DNA from: Nitrospira sp. UBA6493
GTDB taxonomy: Bacteria > Nitrospirota > Nitrospiria > Nitrospirales > Nitrospiraceae
NCBI GenBank assembly: GCA_002435325.1
Contig: DJMJ01000002.1
Coordinates: 52,793 to 116,792 of the forward strand
Direction of reading: 5' to 3'
DNA length: 64,000 bases
The notes beneath the pieces are model-generated. The model saw nothing but the letters and a program-made list of their open reading frames with translations. It had not been told where the DNA came from and made no database searches. The number at the start of each line of letters is the position of its first letter. The stretch's first letter is position 1. The position numbers were made by a program, and so were the translations under genes. Below, piece by piece: positions 15,002-23,001 of this stretch.

Positions 15002-16264
15002 ATGAAGATCGCGATTGTTGGTACAGGCATTTCCGGAATGGTGGCGGCCTATCTCCTTCATCGGGATCACGAGATCACCGTCTTCGAAGCCGCCGGGTAT
15101 GTCGGAGGACACACGAACACGATTGATGTCACCGTGAATAGCCAGACCTATGCGATCGACACGGGATTCATCGTCTTCAACGACTGGACCTACCCGAATT
15201 TCATTGCGCTGCTGAAGAAGCTGGGGGTGGAATCGCAAGTGAGTGATATGAGCTTCAGTGTGAAGTGTGAGCGCACCGGATTGGAGTACAACGGGACGTC
15301 TCTCAATACTCTCTTCGCCCAGCGGCGCAATCTGATCCGCCCTTCGTTTTATCGCATGATCCGCGATATCCTCCGATTCAATCGTGAGGCGCTGGATCTG
15401 CTTGATGAACCGGAGCCTGGCCCCTCGCTCGGTTCGTACCTCACGGCGAAGAGCTACTCTCGGGAGTTTATTGAGGAGTACATTGTTCCGATGGGAGCGG
15501 CGATCTGGTCAGCGGATCATGCGACCATGCATGAGTTCCCGGCTCGCTATCTGGTGCAGTTCTTCAAGAACCACGGCATGCTTTCTGTCGACCAGCGCCC
15601 GACCTGGCGTGTGATCAGGGGCGGGTCACAGCGCTATATGGAAAAACTGGTGGCGCCGTTTCGGGATCGGATCCAGTTGAACGCACCGGTCAAGTCTATT
15701 ACCCGTCAACCCGACTCTGTGGAGATCGAGGCGACTGTTCAAGGGCGACAGACTCTGTCGATGCCATACGATCACGTCATTCTGGCCACCCATAGCGACC
15801 AGGCGCTTTTGATGTTGGCCGATCCCTCCCAGGCGGAGAGAGAGATTCTCGGCGCAATCCCCTATCAAGATAATGAAGCAGTCCTCCATACCGACGCCTC
15901 GCTCCTCCCCCGTCGTAAACTGGCCTGGGCTGCCTGGAACTATCACCTTCTACCGAACCAGCCGGATCGCGCGGTGGTGACCTATCACATGAACCGTCTG
16001 CAGAGCCTGCGGGCGTCCCGGGAGTTCTGTGTTACGTTGAACCATACGAAGGCGATCGATCCCCGGAAGATCATTCGGAGGATCACCTATCACCATCCGG
16101 TCTATTCCCCTGAGGCCGTCGAGGCGCAGAAGCGGCACGGCGAGATCAGCGGGGTGAACCGGACCTCGTATTGTGGGGCCTATTGGGGGTTCGGTTTTCA
16201 CGAGGACGGGGTCAAGAGCGCGCTGGGGGTCTGCAAACCGTTCGGCAAGGATCTGTCGTCATGA
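15002..16264 (+). CDS. FAD-dependent oxidoreductase (flavin amine oxidase type)
   Basis: The N terminus is a perfect Rossmann FAD motif (MKIAIVGTGISGMVAAYLL, residues 1-19) and the GG-doublet region VGGHTNTIDV follows. Other family pieces are DTGFIVFNDWTYPNF, GAAIWSADHATMHEFPARY and the C-terminal SYCGAYWGFGFHEDGVKSAL. This subgroup (COG2907) is nearly always found with DUF1365 and a CFA-like synthase, exactly as here. It is thought to act on membrane fatty acids; related genes in Rhodobacter sphaeroides belong to the singlet-oxygen response and furan fatty acid pathway. That functional transfer is my inference. The next gene overlaps by 4 bases. Confidence 0.9.
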   Translation: MKIAIVGTGISGMVAAYLLHRDHEITVFEAAGYVGGHTNTIDVTVNSQTYAIDTGFIVFNDWTYPNFIALLKKLGVESQVSDMSFSVKCERTGLEYNGTSLNTLFAQRRNLIRPSFYRMIRDILRFNREALDLLDEPEPGPSLGSYLTAKSYSREFIEEYIVPMGAAIWSADHATMHEFPARYLVQFFKNHGMLSVDQRPTWRVIRGGSQRYMEKLVAPFRDRIQLNAPVKSITRQPDSVEIEATVQGRQTLSMPYDHVILATHSDQALLMLADPSQAEREILGAIPYQDNEAVLHTDASLLPRRKLAWAAWNYHLLPNQPDRAVVTYHMNRLQSLRASREFCVTLNHTKAIDPRKIIRRITYHHPVYSPEAVEAQKRHGEISGVNRTSYCGAYWGFGFHEDGVKSALGVCKPFGKDLSS

Positions 16265-17040
16265 ACAGTTGTATCTACACAGGGACGGTTCGACACCGTC
16301 GTGTCAACCCGGTGCCCCATGCGTTCACTTACCGGCTCTTCATGATGTACCTGGATCTGGGCGAGTTGCTGGCGGTGTTTCAGCAGCGCTGGCTGTGGTC
16401 TGTGGATCGCCCCAATGTGGCATCGTTCAGGCGGAGCGATCATGTTGGCGATCCGGGGACGCCCCTGGATCGTTCTATCCGGGGACTCGTCGCGGAACGT
16501 ACGGGGCATACTCCCATCGGTCCCATCAGGCTGCTCACCCACCTGCGGTATTTCGGCTATGTATTCAATCCGGTCAGCTTCTATTTCTGTTACGACGCAG
16601 CAGGTGCACATGTGGAGTCGATTGTCGCGGAGATCACGAATACGCCGTGGGGGGAGCGGCACTGTTATGTATTGGGACCGGATGACAATCTCGCGAGTGG
16701 CGGCAAGAAACGGTATCAGCTCGACAAGGTGTTCCACATTTCGCCATTTATCGGGATGTATGTGGCCTATGACTGGCGCTTTTCAGAACCGGCATCGCAC
16801 TTGGCCATTCACATGGAGAATCTCAGCGAGGGAAAGCCGTTCTTCGATGCGACGATGCTGCTGAAGCGGAAGGAGATCTCCGGTACTGCGCTCGCACAGG
16901 TGCTGTTGCAGTACCCGGTCATGACGGCACGCGTCATCGGAGCGATTCACTGGCAGGCTTTGTGTCTCTGGATGAAGGGCGTTCCGTTTCATTCACATCC
17001 GAAAAAACAGGAGGCGTCGCCAGGCGGGGCGAACCGATGA
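16261..17040 (+). CDS. DUF1365 protein
   Basis: ATGA overlap with the oxidoreductase sets the start. The family signature is clear: SCIYTGTVRHRRVNPVPHAF at the N terminus, LTHLRYFGYVFNPVSFYFCY near residue 93, then NTPWGERHCYVL and a C-terminal IGAIHWQALCLWMKGVPF. At 259 aa the length is normal. DUF1365 has no proven biochemical activity; genomic association places it with the preceding oxidoreductase and following CFA synthase in lipid modification. Its last 4 bases overlap the start of that synthase gene. Confidence 0.92.
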   Translation: MNSCIYTGTVRHRRVNPVPHAFTYRLFMMYLDLGELLAVFQQRWLWSVDRPNVASFRRSDHVGDPGTPLDRSIRGLVAERTGHTPIGPIRLLTHLRYFGYVFNPVSFYFCYDAAGAHVESIVAEITNTPWGERHCYVLGPDDNLASGGKKRYQLDKVFHISPFIGMYVAYDWRFSEPASHLAIHMENLSEGKPFFDATMLLKRKEISGTALAQVLLQYPVMTARVIGAIHWQALCLWMKGVPFHSHPKKQEASPGGANR

Positions 17041-18353
17041 CATCTATGAATGACACCACGATTCCATCTGGGGTGAATGTCGGACAGACATCGTTGCAGG
17101 CAGCCACTCCTTCACGCCTCGTGAGGCACTTCTATCGGCTTGCCCGAGAAGTCGTCTTCTTCCGGTTGGGGCGTCTCGATCATGGCGCGGTGACCGTTGT
17201 CGATGGCCATAAGGTGCATAGGTTCGGTCAGGTGACTCCGGCCTGTCCACTACACGCGACGATCACGATTCATGATTCTCACACCTATGCCGATGTTGCC
17301 TTGGGCGGGACCATCGGTGTGGCCGATGCCTACAGGCGGGGATGCTGGAGCTGTGACGATCTGACCACACTGGTTCGTATTTTTGTACGCAATCGCGAGC
17401 TGCTGGATCGCGTGGAAGGAGGTCTTGCGATCGTGACGAGACCGCTGCTCAAGGCCATGCACTGGCTCAAGCGCAACACGAAAGCGGGCAGCCGCAAAAA
17501 CATCGCCGCTCACTATGATCTGGGTAACGAGTTCTTTCGCCTCGTGCTTGATGAGACGATGATGTATTCCTGCGCCTACTTTGAACGTCCGGATGCCACC
17601 CTGGCGGAAGCCTCGCGTGCCAAGAACGATCGAATATGCCGGAAGTTGCACCTAACAGCGAACGATCATTTGCTTGAGATTGGCACCGGCTGGGGCGGGT
17701 TCGCCATTCATGCGGCTTCCCAATACGGATGCCGTGTCACGACGACGACAATCTCCCGGCAGCAGTATGATCTGGCGGTGCAACGCATTGATGAAGCTGG
17801 ACTGCGGGACCGGGTGACCGTCATTCTGAAAGACTATCGCGATTTGCCTGAATTGAATGAGCGTTTTGACAAACTGGTCTCCATTGAAATGATCGAGGCG
17901 GTCGGCCATCATTATTTTGAGGTTTACTTTCATGTCTGCAGTAGCATGTTGAAACCCGACGGACTGATGTTGGTGCAAGGCATTACGATCGACGAACAGC
18001 TCTACGAGCGGGCCAAACGGTCCGTCGACTTTATCAAACATTTTATGTTTCCCGGCAGTTGCATTCCTTCTGTGAGTGCGTTGATTGCCGCATCGGCGAA
18101 GGGCGGCGGTCTCAATCTAGTCCAGCTGGAGGATATCGGAGCTCACTATGTGGCGACGCTTCAGGCCTGGCGGCGGAATATTGCCAAGGGGCTTCCGCAA
18201 TTCAAGGGACTCGGCTATCAGCCAGAGTTTCTGCGGCTGTGGGAGTTCTATCTGTGTTACTGCGAAGGGGGATTTGTGGAGCGCTCGGTTAGCGACGTCC
18301 ATCTCCTCTTTGCGAAGCCGGGCTGGCATAGATCCTTCTCCTCGCTGCCGTAG
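17037..18353 (+). CDS. cfa: Cyclopropane-fatty-acyl-phospholipid synthase family methyltransferase (paralog 2)
   Basis: ATGA overlap fixes the start (MTSMNDTTIPSGV). It is a full-length Cfa-type enzyme (438 aa), with an N-terminal lipid-binding domain (residues 1-150) and a catalytic SAM domain. Motifs are NIAAHYDLGNEFFRLVLDE, MMYSCAYFERPDATLAEAS, the SAM loop LLEIGTGWGGFAIHAASQYG, SIEMIEAVGHHYFEVYF and FIKHFMFPGSCIPS. It transfers a methylene or methyl group from SAM to an unsaturated acyl chain. With the FAD oxidoreductase and DUF1365 it forms the recurrent three-gene lipid module that ends the light-associated series. Confidence 0.92.
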   Translation: MTSMNDTTIPSGVNVGQTSLQAATPSRLVRHFYRLAREVVFFRLGRLDHGAVTVVDGHKVHRFGQVTPACPLHATITIHDSHTYADVALGGTIGVADAYRRGCWSCDDLTTLVRIFVRNRELLDRVEGGLAIVTRPLLKAMHWLKRNTKAGSRKNIAAHYDLGNEFFRLVLDETMMYSCAYFERPDATLAEASRAKNDRICRKLHLTANDHLLEIGTGWGGFAIHAASQYGCRVTTTTISRQQYDLAVQRIDEAGLRDRVTVILKDYRDLPELNERFDKLVSIEMIEAVGHHYFEVYFHVCSSMLKPDGLMLVQGITIDEQLYERAKRSVDFIKHFMFPGSCIPSVSALIAASAKGGGLNLVQLEDIGAHYVATLQAWRRNIAKGLPQFKGLGYQPEFLRLWEFYLCYCEGGFVERSVSDVHLLFAKPGWHRSFSSLP

Positions 18354-18400
18354 TAGGAACTCTCGGTTTTAGCAGAGGGGCAACTGGGCGCTCTGTGGTT

Positions 18401-18422
18401 GGGGCTCCTCAATTGGAGTCCC
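18401..18422 (+). terminator. Hairpin after the lipid module, weak terminator
   Basis: GGGGCTCC (18401-18408) pairs with GGAGTCCC (18415-18422) through one G-T pair around a TCAATT loop. The following TGTTCAT is only partly T-rich. Its place 48 bases after the cfa stop suggests transcription of the series ends or is reduced here. Confidence 0.45.
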
Positions 18423-18569
18423 TGTTCATAATGGTTCTGCTCTAGAGCGTGTTTCTGCCGTTCGTTTTTTGAGTGGACGGCGATCACCCCTCAATGGGTG
18501 CTGCCTTCCCCCGTTCAACCGTGTAGAATGGGTCCACATCATTTACCGCTGCCGCCAAGGGAGGAATCT

Positions 18570-19142
18570 GTGCGGGACCAACTCGCGAAAGCATTTCATG
18601 ACACACAGTCGTTCAAGTGGGATCCTCAAGGGGGATTCAAGCTGGCTTCCGGACTCACGAGTCCGTTCTATGTGGATTGTCGTGCCTTGATGGCCCATCC
18701 GAGGGCGCGGCGCCTGGTGGCGCAGCTGGCGTATGACGCGCTCAGCGACGTCAACGTGGATTGTTTGGGAGGGTTGGAGATCGGGGCGATTTCCATCGCC
18801 ACATCGATTTCCGACTATGCCTATGCGGCCCAGCCATCACGGGATTGGCGGACATTTGTGGTGCGGAAACAGGCCAAAGATCACGGGCTAGGAAAGTTGA
18901 TCGAGGGAGCGTATAAGCCGGGCGATCGCGCCTTGATCGTCGATGATGTGTTGACCAGCGGCGGTTCGTTATTGAAAGCGGTAACGACTGCGCGTGGTGC
19001 CGGACTGACTGTGACGCACGCGCTGGTGATTGTCGATCGCCACGAACAGGATGGACGCAAGAAAGTGGAAGAGGAAGGATTGACGGTCGTGAGCCTTTTG
19101 ACCATCGACGACCTCATGCGGCATCAACCAGGCACGACATAA
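18570..19142 (+). CDS. pyrE: Orotate phosphoribosyltransferase
   Basis: This enzyme joins orotate and PRPP to give OMP in pyrimidine synthesis. I choose the GTG at 18570, 5 bases after GGGAGG; the upstream ATG at 18498 adds 24 unrelated residues. Family features are FKLASGLTSPFYVDCR, GGLEIGAISIATSIS, the catalytic VVRKQAKDHGLGKLIEG loop and the PRPP motif RALIVDDVLTSGGSLLKAV (about residues 124-142). Its length of 190 is normal. It is separate from the lipid cluster and convergent with a small lipoprotein gene. Confidence 0.93.
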   Translation: MRDQLAKAFHDTQSFKWDPQGGFKLASGLTSPFYVDCRALMAHPRARRLVAQLAYDALSDVNVDCLGGLEIGAISIATSISDYAYAAQPSRDWRTFVVRKQAKDHGLGKLIEGAYKPGDRALIVDDVLTSGGSLLKAVTTARGAGLTVTHALVIVDRHEQDGRKKVEEEGLTVVSLLTIDDLMRHQPGTT

Positions 19143-19154
19143 GGCCTGTGCCGT

Positions 19155-19466
19155 CTACCGGCATTGGAATTGAATTCCCCACCGGCGTTCACGAATTGCT
19201 TCCTGAGCCCCTTCCACTGTACCGGCGATGCGTGTGCGGCCTTGGGTTTCTCCTTCGCGGGTAATGGTGTAGGGTCCGTGGCACTTCTCTTTCATCAGCG
19301 CGAAGGCCTCTGTTCTGGAAGAAGACAGCAGGGATCCCTGTTCGCCTTTGAACGGATAAACGATCACGCCGCCGTTCTTGGACTCTTGTAAGAATTTGGC
19401 CCCGTCTGCGCAGCCAGCGAGGACGAGTACAGTAATGAGGCCCACTGCTCTTGACCAGCCGGTCAT
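19155..19466 (-). CDS. Small lipoprotein of unknown function (103 aa)
   Basis: Starting at 19466 (MTGWSRAVGLITVLVLAGC) gives a compact signal peptide with lipobox LAGC; the longer frame to 19598 would place 44 odd residues in front. The mature domain is small and contains GGVIVYPFKGEQGSLLSSSR, a Cys in EKCHGPYTI and WGIQFQC at the end, so a disulfide is possible. Similar short lipoproteins are common in Nitrospira-type genomes, but I cannot name a family. It is convergent with pyrE. Confidence 0.6.
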   Translation of the reverse strand: MTGWSRAVGLITVLVLAGCADGAKFLQESKNGGVIVYPFKGEQGSLLSSSRTEAFALMKEKCHGPYTITREGETQGRTRIAGTVEGAQEAIRERRWGIQFQCR

Positions 19467-19533
19467 TCTGTTTTTAGGATGTACCGAGACAGCGCGACGT
19501 GCGATGTTGTCGTTTTGAGGTAAGGAGGATGAG

Positions 19534-19959
19534 ATGAAGCGTTTCATCTGGGCGCTCACGGGGATAATACTACTGGTCAGTCTGGTGCTGGCTGGCACAG
19601 GGTGGTCTTACCACTCTTATCTGCTCACCGTCCAGCAACTACAGGCTGGTTTGGCCAAGACCTCTTCAGCGCAGAAGAAAGGATTTGTTCTCTTGGATGT
19701 TCGGACTCCGGAGGAGCATCGGACGGGAATGATTCCCGGGACTGATTTCAACATCGATTTCAGGGACATCAAGAGTCGTTATCGCGAGTTGGGCGTTCAG
19801 CCCGACGATCATATCGTGGTGTATTGTCAGTCCGGGCATCGCAGCAATATTGCCGCTGAAACCTTGGCGGATTTGGGGTACCGGCATGTCTACAATGTCG
19901 CCGGCAGTATGAATGCGTGGACAGAAGCAGGATTTCCCATCGATCGGCCAGGCCGCTAG
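19534..19959 (+). CDS. Membrane-anchored rhodanese-like protein
   Basis: TAAGGAGG precedes the ATG. Residues 4-24 form an N-terminal anchor (FIWALTGIILLVSLVLAG), so the domain faces the periplasm. A single rhodanese domain follows (residues 48-138): VLLDVRTPEEHRTGMIPG, and the active loop VVYCQSGHRSNIAA with the catalytic Cys near residue 92. The protein is a likely sulfurtransferase or sulfide/cyanide-handling factor. It starts between the divergently placed lipoprotein gene and a convergent glycosidase gene. Confidence 0.85.
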   Translation: MKRFIWALTGIILLVSLVLAGTGWSYHSYLLTVQQLQAGLAKTSSAQKKGFVLLDVRTPEEHRTGMIPGTDFNIDFRDIKSRYRELGVQPDDHIVVYCQSGHRSNIAAETLADLGYRHVYNVAGSMNAWTEAGFPIDRPGR

Positions 19960-20079
19960 AAATATATTGAATCATTTTCCACGCCGGTGATCGTTGCTGA
20001 CGGTCTTGAGAATCTTGACCTGAGGCTATCCGTTGTTCTTTTTCTACTCTTGCTGCTTCTCGTCACTGAAGGAAACACT

Positions 20080-21024
20080 CTAACGCTTCTTTGCCTGTCC
20101 GGTTGAAGAGGCAGGTTGTTCGCGTGGGCTGATGCCGATCACAGCGGGCAGAGGAACATGCGGTGTGGAAGTCCCAGCAAACAATTCCTTCCAAGAGCTA
20201 CGCTGGGGAGTGGGAGTTCCCTGTGTCCAGATGGAGTTGGATACAAGAAGATCGGAAGATGATCCTCCATCCATGGCCATGGCTATGCGAATTGATGGGA
20301 ACACGTCACGTAGACATTGGCCGATTCCATGCAAGGTGATCAATCCCAGGCTCTTGAAGATCAGAATATGGCCATTGTGGGTTTCTGCTACCAAGGTTTG
20401 ATAGGCGAGCTTACCTGTTTGTCGAACTCGAATCGTTCCGGTCTTGTCGAGGAGCATGAGGGATTGTGCTGCTTCACGATAGGAAGGCGCGGTGTCCTGA
20501 AAAATGTCAGTTTTTAGATCAAGGACGCGCGCTTTGGGTTCCGCGGCAGGTTGTGTCGGTTCTGCCACAAAGAGTCCATGCCAGATCGCATGACGGCGGC
20601 TTCCTAGCGAGCGGCCGTCCTTCAACAAGAGTCCCAGGTACGCAAAGTTCTCCCGAAACAACCCGGCGTTGAAGAGAACCATCTCGTGTGTCCTGTTCTG
20701 CCATTCAGTAATCGTGAGCGGATACGCTAATTCCTCCTGCGCATAGTAGTGGACAGAAAACCGATAGCGCTCTGGATCGGCGTCAACGATGAGGAGTGCA
20801 TCGATGTCGGGACAGCGTTCGTACGGTTGCCAGACGGATACGGCCAATCCTGCTCCGATAGATTCCCAATGGGGATCTTGGGAAAAGGCGTCATTGGCCA
20901 AACAGTATCCGAGAGCCACCGACAGGATCAGGATGATAGCGAGATGGCCTCTGCTCACTTGCCTGTGTCGATGGGCGAGTCTGTGAAAAATGCCCGAAGA
21001 TGCGGACCAGCAATGGGTACTCAT
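20080..21024 (-). CDS. Phosphodiester glycosidase family protein (NAGPA/DUF2233)
   Basis: An N-terminal signal or anchor helix lies at residues 27-48 (HLAIILILSVALGYCLAND). The rest is a NAGPA-type domain: FSVHYYAQEELAYPLTITEW, MVLFNAGLF, HNGHILIFKSLGLITLHG and the hallmark AMAMDGGSSSDLLV (about residue 255), which carries the active-site Asp-Gly-Gly. These proteins remove sugars from phosphodiester-linked glycans in the periplasm or outside the cell. The neighbouring minus-strand gene is a hybrid kinase 23 bases upstream, so the two may be cotranscribed. The true substrate is unknown. Confidence 0.85.
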   Translation of the reverse strand: MSTHCWSASSGIFHRLAHRHRQVSRGHLAIILILSVALGYCLANDAFSQDPHWESIGAGLAVSVWQPYERCPDIDALLIVDADPERYRFSVHYYAQEELAYPLTITEWQNRTHEMVLFNAGLFRENFAYLGLLLKDGRSLGSRRHAIWHGLFVAEPTQPAAEPKARVLDLKTDIFQDTAPSYREAAQSLMLLDKTGTIRVRQTGKLAYQTLVAETHNGHILIFKSLGLITLHGIGQCLRDVFPSIRIAMAMDGGSSSDLLVSNSIWTQGTPTPQRSSWKELFAGTSTPHVPLPAVIGISPREQPASSTGQAKKR

Positions 21025-21047
21025 GCCAAGGTCCTGATCATGAGGGA

Positions 21048-22682
21048 TTATTGAGGAGCCAGTTCGTGGACTGGTGCTTGAGTTTGACTGTTCGAGGTCT
21101 GCTCCAGCAGTTGCCGGATGCGCTGCCCGAGGAGTTCCGGCGTAAAGGGTTTTTGGAGGTAGTCACTCGCAGGGTCGCTCGATCCGATGCCGATGTCATC
21201 CGCATAGCCTGACATGAAGAGCAGTTTCAGGTCCGGTTTTAAGATCCGTAAATGTTGCGCGAGCTCGGTGCCGCTCATGCCAGGCATCACGACATCGGTG
21301 ACGAGGAGATGGATATTCCCGATTTGCTGTGAGGCAATCAGACAGGCTTCCAGACCGTTGCGGGACTCAATGACGCGATACCCCAGCGTCCTGAGCCCGT
21401 CACGAACCAATTCGCGGACGGAATGGTCGTCTTCCACTAGAAGAATAGTTTCATGGCCACGAAGGGAGCAATTGAAGGTTTCGTTCGGAGGCGCCGGAAC
21501 GATGTGTGATTGGATGCTAGGGAAATACACGTCGAAGGCGCTGCCTTTCCCTACCTGGCTGCTGACGTTGATTCCTCCTCCACTCTGCGTGACAATCCCG
21601 TAGACGGTTGAGAGTCCTAGACCAGTGCCTTTGCCGTCGTGCCGGCTGGTAAAGAAGGGCTCAAAAATATGTGAGAGCACTTCGGGTGCCATGCCTCTCC
21701 CGGTGTCGGCCACGCAAAGTTTTACAAAGGGTCCCAGGGTGAAGGGGCGTGCATAATACATGGGCGTGTGTGTGAGTTCGATCAGCGAGGTGTGGATGAC
21801 GAGTTGACCGCCTTTGGGCATGGCGTCGCGTGCATTCACGACGAGATTCATCAGGACTTGTTCGATTTGAGCCGGATCCGCTTTGATCCGAAGATCCTGC
21901 GGGCTCAATACGATGCTGAGGTCGAGATCTTGTCCGATCAAGCGGCGTATCATGGTTTCAAAATTGGTGATGAGGGGATTGAGTGCGAGCACTTTCGGCT
22001 TCGAAGGTTGCTGGCGGCTAAAGGTCAGGAGTTGTCGAATCAAGGTCGCAGCCCGGTCTCCCGCTTGTTGCATTTCCTCGATCCTGCTGCGGATTGGATC
22101 ATCCGGAGGGATTTCTGCCAGGAGTCCTTGGCCATGCCCCATAATGACGGTGAGGAGGTTGTTGAAATCGTGGGCGAGACCTCCCGCCAATCGGCCTATG
22201 GCTTCTAATTTCTGGGCTTGCCGTAATAGTTTTTCGCTTTGGCGAAGAGCTTGTTCAACCCGTTTCCGCTCAAGCCGGTCTTCCAACTCCCTCAGCGCGC
22301 GATGGATGGACGGGACAAGACGGCCAAGGCGTTGTTTGAGAATGTAGTCTGTGGCGCCACGGCGGACGGCGTCGAGCGCGAGGTCTTTTCCGAGTGTGGT
22401 GGAAACAAAAATAAATGGAATGTCTGGACAAATTTGCCTGGCCAGACTCAGCGCGGTGAATCCGTCAAACCCTGGGAGCGAGTAGTCGGCCAGGATCACG
22501 TCGAATCTTTTTCTCTTTAACGCCTTGATAAAGGCTTCTCCCTGATCGACTCGGAGTGCCTGGCAGGCAATGCCTCCGTCAGTTATGGTCGACACAATAT
22601 GGTCCGCGTCGTCTTGATTGGCTTCAAGTTGGAGGAGCCGAAGGGAGGTGGTCACAGATCCTCTATCATGCGGTTCGACCAT
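21048..22682 (-). CDS. Hybrid histidine kinase: receiver - HisKA - HATPase - receiver
   Basis: Soluble (no membrane helix) two-component kinase of 544 aa. Residues 10-130 are a receiver (VILADYSLPGFDGFTALSLA with the phospho-Asp). A coiled coil leads to HisKA with the H box LAGGLAHDFNNLLTVIMG (about residue 170). The ATPase has N box MNLVVNARDAMPKGGQL, DTGRGMAPEV and GKGTGLGLSTVYGIV. A second receiver (about residues 405-525) contains LLVTDVVMPGMSGTELAQ. The layout resembles Blc2/LuxQ-like cytoplasmic phosphorelay kinases with an input receiver instead of a sensor. There is no adjacent regulator gene. Confidence 0.92.
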   Translation of the reverse strand: MVEPHDRGSVTTSLRLLQLEANQDDADHIVSTITDGGIACQALRVDQGEAFIKALKRKRFDVILADYSLPGFDGFTALSLARQICPDIPFIFVSTTLGKDLALDAVRRGATDYILKQRLGRLVPSIHRALRELEDRLERKRVEQALRQSEKLLRQAQKLEAIGRLAGGLAHDFNNLLTVIMGHGQGLLAEIPPDDPIRSRIEEMQQAGDRAATLIRQLLTFSRQQPSKPKVLALNPLITNFETMIRRLIGQDLDLSIVLSPQDLRIKADPAQIEQVLMNLVVNARDAMPKGGQLVIHTSLIELTHTPMYYARPFTLGPFVKLCVADTGRGMAPEVLSHIFEPFFTSRHDGKGTGLGLSTVYGIVTQSGGGINVSSQVGKGSAFDVYFPSIQSHIVPAPPNETFNCSLRGHETILLVEDDHSVRELVRDGLRTLGYRVIESRNGLEACLIASQQIGNIHLLVTDVVMPGMSGTELAQHLRILKPDLKLLFMSGYADDIGIGSSDPASDYLQKPFTPELLGQRIRQLLEQTSNSQTQAPVHELAPQ

Positions 22683-23001
22683 GATGAATGGGAGATGGTT
22701 TTATAAGGAGTGACTATAAAGAGTAGTGCTTTAATGGCCCCCATCGCCTTAGCGGTGAAGTGGACTACGATACGATGATCTAGGTGATGATTCCTGGTGG
22801 CCGTGTTTGAAGCGAGAAAAAATTGAAAAATAGATGCGGTGTCTTGTCGACAATGGGGAGGGTGTGGGTGATCGTACGTCGCTGTGTCCATAGAAGGGAC
22901 TAACCGCCCTGTCAATGGCTATGGGAAACGCTGAGGCGCACTTTACTCTTGTTGTAGAGAGGCCGCAAGGGGTCCGTCTCGGTCAACAGATGAATATAGC
23001 A
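22683..23001. other. Intergenic region between the hybrid kinase and nuoN
   Basis: No gene is convincing here. The minus-strand frame at 22652-22915 overlaps the kinase start and lacks a ribosome-binding site or family similarity. The region should hold the kinase promoter (AT-rich around 22695-22735, with TATAAA-like sequences on the minus strand) and the 3' end of the nuo transcript. I found no clear T-tailed hairpin. Confidence 0.4.

Noticed and set aside
22652..22915. 87-aa minus-strand frame upstream of the hybrid kinase
   Set aside because: It overlaps the kinase start out of frame and contains no recognisable domain.
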